Assembly: GCA_947476955.1 (NCBI GenBank)
Contig: CANJSS010000005.1
Location: 1-45,667 of the forward strand
From: Flavobacteriales bacterium
GTDB lineage: Bacteria; Bacteroidota; Bacteroidia; Flavobacteriales_D; Crocinitomicaceae
Direction: 5' to 3'
DNA length: 45,667 bases
Positions 44,761-45,667 of this stretch are shown here, in pieces. The stretch's first letter is position 1. Each line of letters starts with the position of its first letter. Position numbers and translations under genes: made by a program. A model generated the notes under the pieces. It was given only the letters and a program-made list of their open reading frames with translations. It was not told the origin of the DNA and did not search any database.

Positions 44761-45667
44761 ATGAAACAGAAAAAATTTAAACTTACCCTGTGTCTTCTAC
44801 TTTTTGGATTTTTTAGTTTCGCTCAAAAGGGTGAAGTTTCTTCTAAAGCAAGTTCCCAACCAAAAATTCAGGCAGCGGCTCAAATTTCTTTGGAAAACTG
44901 GAATCTATACATGCGAAATGATTTGGATTCGCTTAAATTGGATGCGCTGCATATTTACCGTCTTGGCGTGCAGGGTGGAAACTCTTTTGCAATACACGTA
45001 GGGAAACGCTCACTTGGTAGTTATTTGATTCGCATTGGAAACCAGGAAAAAGGAATTGAGTACCTAAAGGCAGCAAATTTTTATTTCGCCAAAAAGGAGA
45101 ATTATATTTTACAGACGGAAACATTGAACGAGATTGGAAATGGTTATTTATACTTTTCAAAACCCCGAATTGCAGAAAAGTATTATTTGAAATCGCTTAA
45201 ATGCGGAAAAAAATCGCCAGATCCTACCTCCGTTTTTTTAGCTGAAGTAAACTTGGCTCAAGCTTATATCGATATGGGAAACACGACAAAGGCAATAGCG
45301 ATACTTAACCACTACAAGCAGCAGGTAAAAAAAATGAAAAAGTTGGAATCTGTATCGAACGCATATGCTTTGCTCGGTGCTATTCAAAGTGGTAAAGGAA
45401 AGTTTTCCCTTTCAAAAGAATTGTATAGAAAAAGTGCGTATTACGGATTTGCTTCCAATGCAATTGCGCAAATAGCACATGCCTATACGAATATGGCAAT
45501 CGTTTATTTTCAGGAAGGAAATCAGCAAGAAGCATTAAACTATTTCAATAAATCTTTAGAAATCCGAATGAAAACGAAAAATGTCCGTTCCATTTCAGAG
45601 AGTTATTTTAATTTGGGAGAATACTATTCAGAAATTGGTGATTTTCAAGCTGCAGCAGCATATTATA
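44761..45667 (+). CDS. TPR-repeat protein with signal peptide (3' truncated)
   Basis: The frame opens at the ATG at 44761 and runs off the right edge; 302 residues are visible. It starts with K-Q-K-K and a hydrophobic segment ending F-S-F-A-Q, a clear signal peptide. From about residue 80 there are at least five helix-pair units with TPR signatures (for example G-S-Y-L-I-R-I-G-N-Q-E-K-G, N-M-A-I-V-Y-F-Q-E-G-N-Q-Q-E-A, and N-L-G-E-Y-Y-S-E-I-G-D). In Bacteroidota this layout commonly continues into a membrane segment and then a histidine kinase or LuxR/LytTR-type output domain, but that part is outside the window, so a sensor role is only a guess. Confidence 0.8.
   Translation, partial: MKQKKFKLTLCLLLFGFFSFAQKGEVSSKASSQPKIQAAAQISLENWNLYMRNDLDSLKLDALHIYRLGVQGGNSFAIHVGKRSLGSYLIRIGNQEKGIEYLKAANFYFAKKENYILQTETLNEIGNGYLYFSKPRIAEKYYLKSLKCGKKSPDPTSVFLAEVNLAQAYIDMGNTTKAIAILNHYKQQVKKMKKLESVSNAYALLGAIQSGKGKFSLSKELYRKSAYYGFASNAIAQIAHAYTNMAIVYFQEGNQQEALNYFNKSLEIRMKTKNVRSISESYFNLGEYYSEIGDFQAAAAYY

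Overview
The window looks like a chromosomal segment of an AT-rich member of the Bacteroidota, most likely Flavobacteriales. The evidence is a pair of type IX secretion (T9SS) proteins (PorP/SprF with an OmpA-family partner), a PorV/PorQ-family protein beside a T9SS-style cargo, a large TonB-dependent receptor with a carboxypeptidase-regulatory-like N-domain, a group II GGGP synthase, and promoters of the Bacteroidota type (TAnnTTTG at -7). There are no Shine-Dalgarno-like signals worth noting. I found no rRNA, tRNA, CRISPR array, insertion sequence or phage gene.

Layout. (1) 1-6279: tail of a surface-polysaccharide locus: a polytopic membrane protein cut by the left edge, HisH-type amidotransferase, two GT4-like glycosyltransferases and asparagine synthase-type AsnB. 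(2) 6280-12122: a poorly coding stretch with one doubtful small ORF, then a PlsC-like acyltransferase, PabB-type chorismate enzyme, TilS and an RsmF-like rRNA methyltransferase. (3) 12185-14165: WbpG-like sugar amidotransferase and HisF-like partner, which probably work with the distant HisH to make an amidino sugar. (4) 14358-20133: RdgB, monomeric isocitrate dehydrogenase, a DUF4403-like lipoprotein, GGGP synthase and an Sfp-type phosphopantetheinyl transferase.

(5) 20367-29435: a tight three-gene unit of TonB receptor, 1394-residue secreted protein and PorV/PorQ-like barrel, closed by a strong terminator. This is the best candidate for a poorly described surface system. (6) 29518-30383: greA and a HIT protein, read from a very good promoter that lies immediately before that terminator. 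(7) 30423-36003: SGNH hydrolase with PKD domain plus membrane acyltransferase, then the OmpA-family/PorP pair. (8) 36112-42469: phenylacetyl-CoA epoxidase region: SDR and two tandem PaaE-type reductases on the minus strand, a small lipoprotein, then paaABCD on the plus strand. (9) 42506-end: FKBP isomerase lipoprotein, pruA, and a TPR protein cut by the right edge.

No gap between supported genes exceeds 300 bases except 6280-6857 if the small ORF there is not real. Product names come from recognisable motifs and remembered family patterns; no database search was possible.
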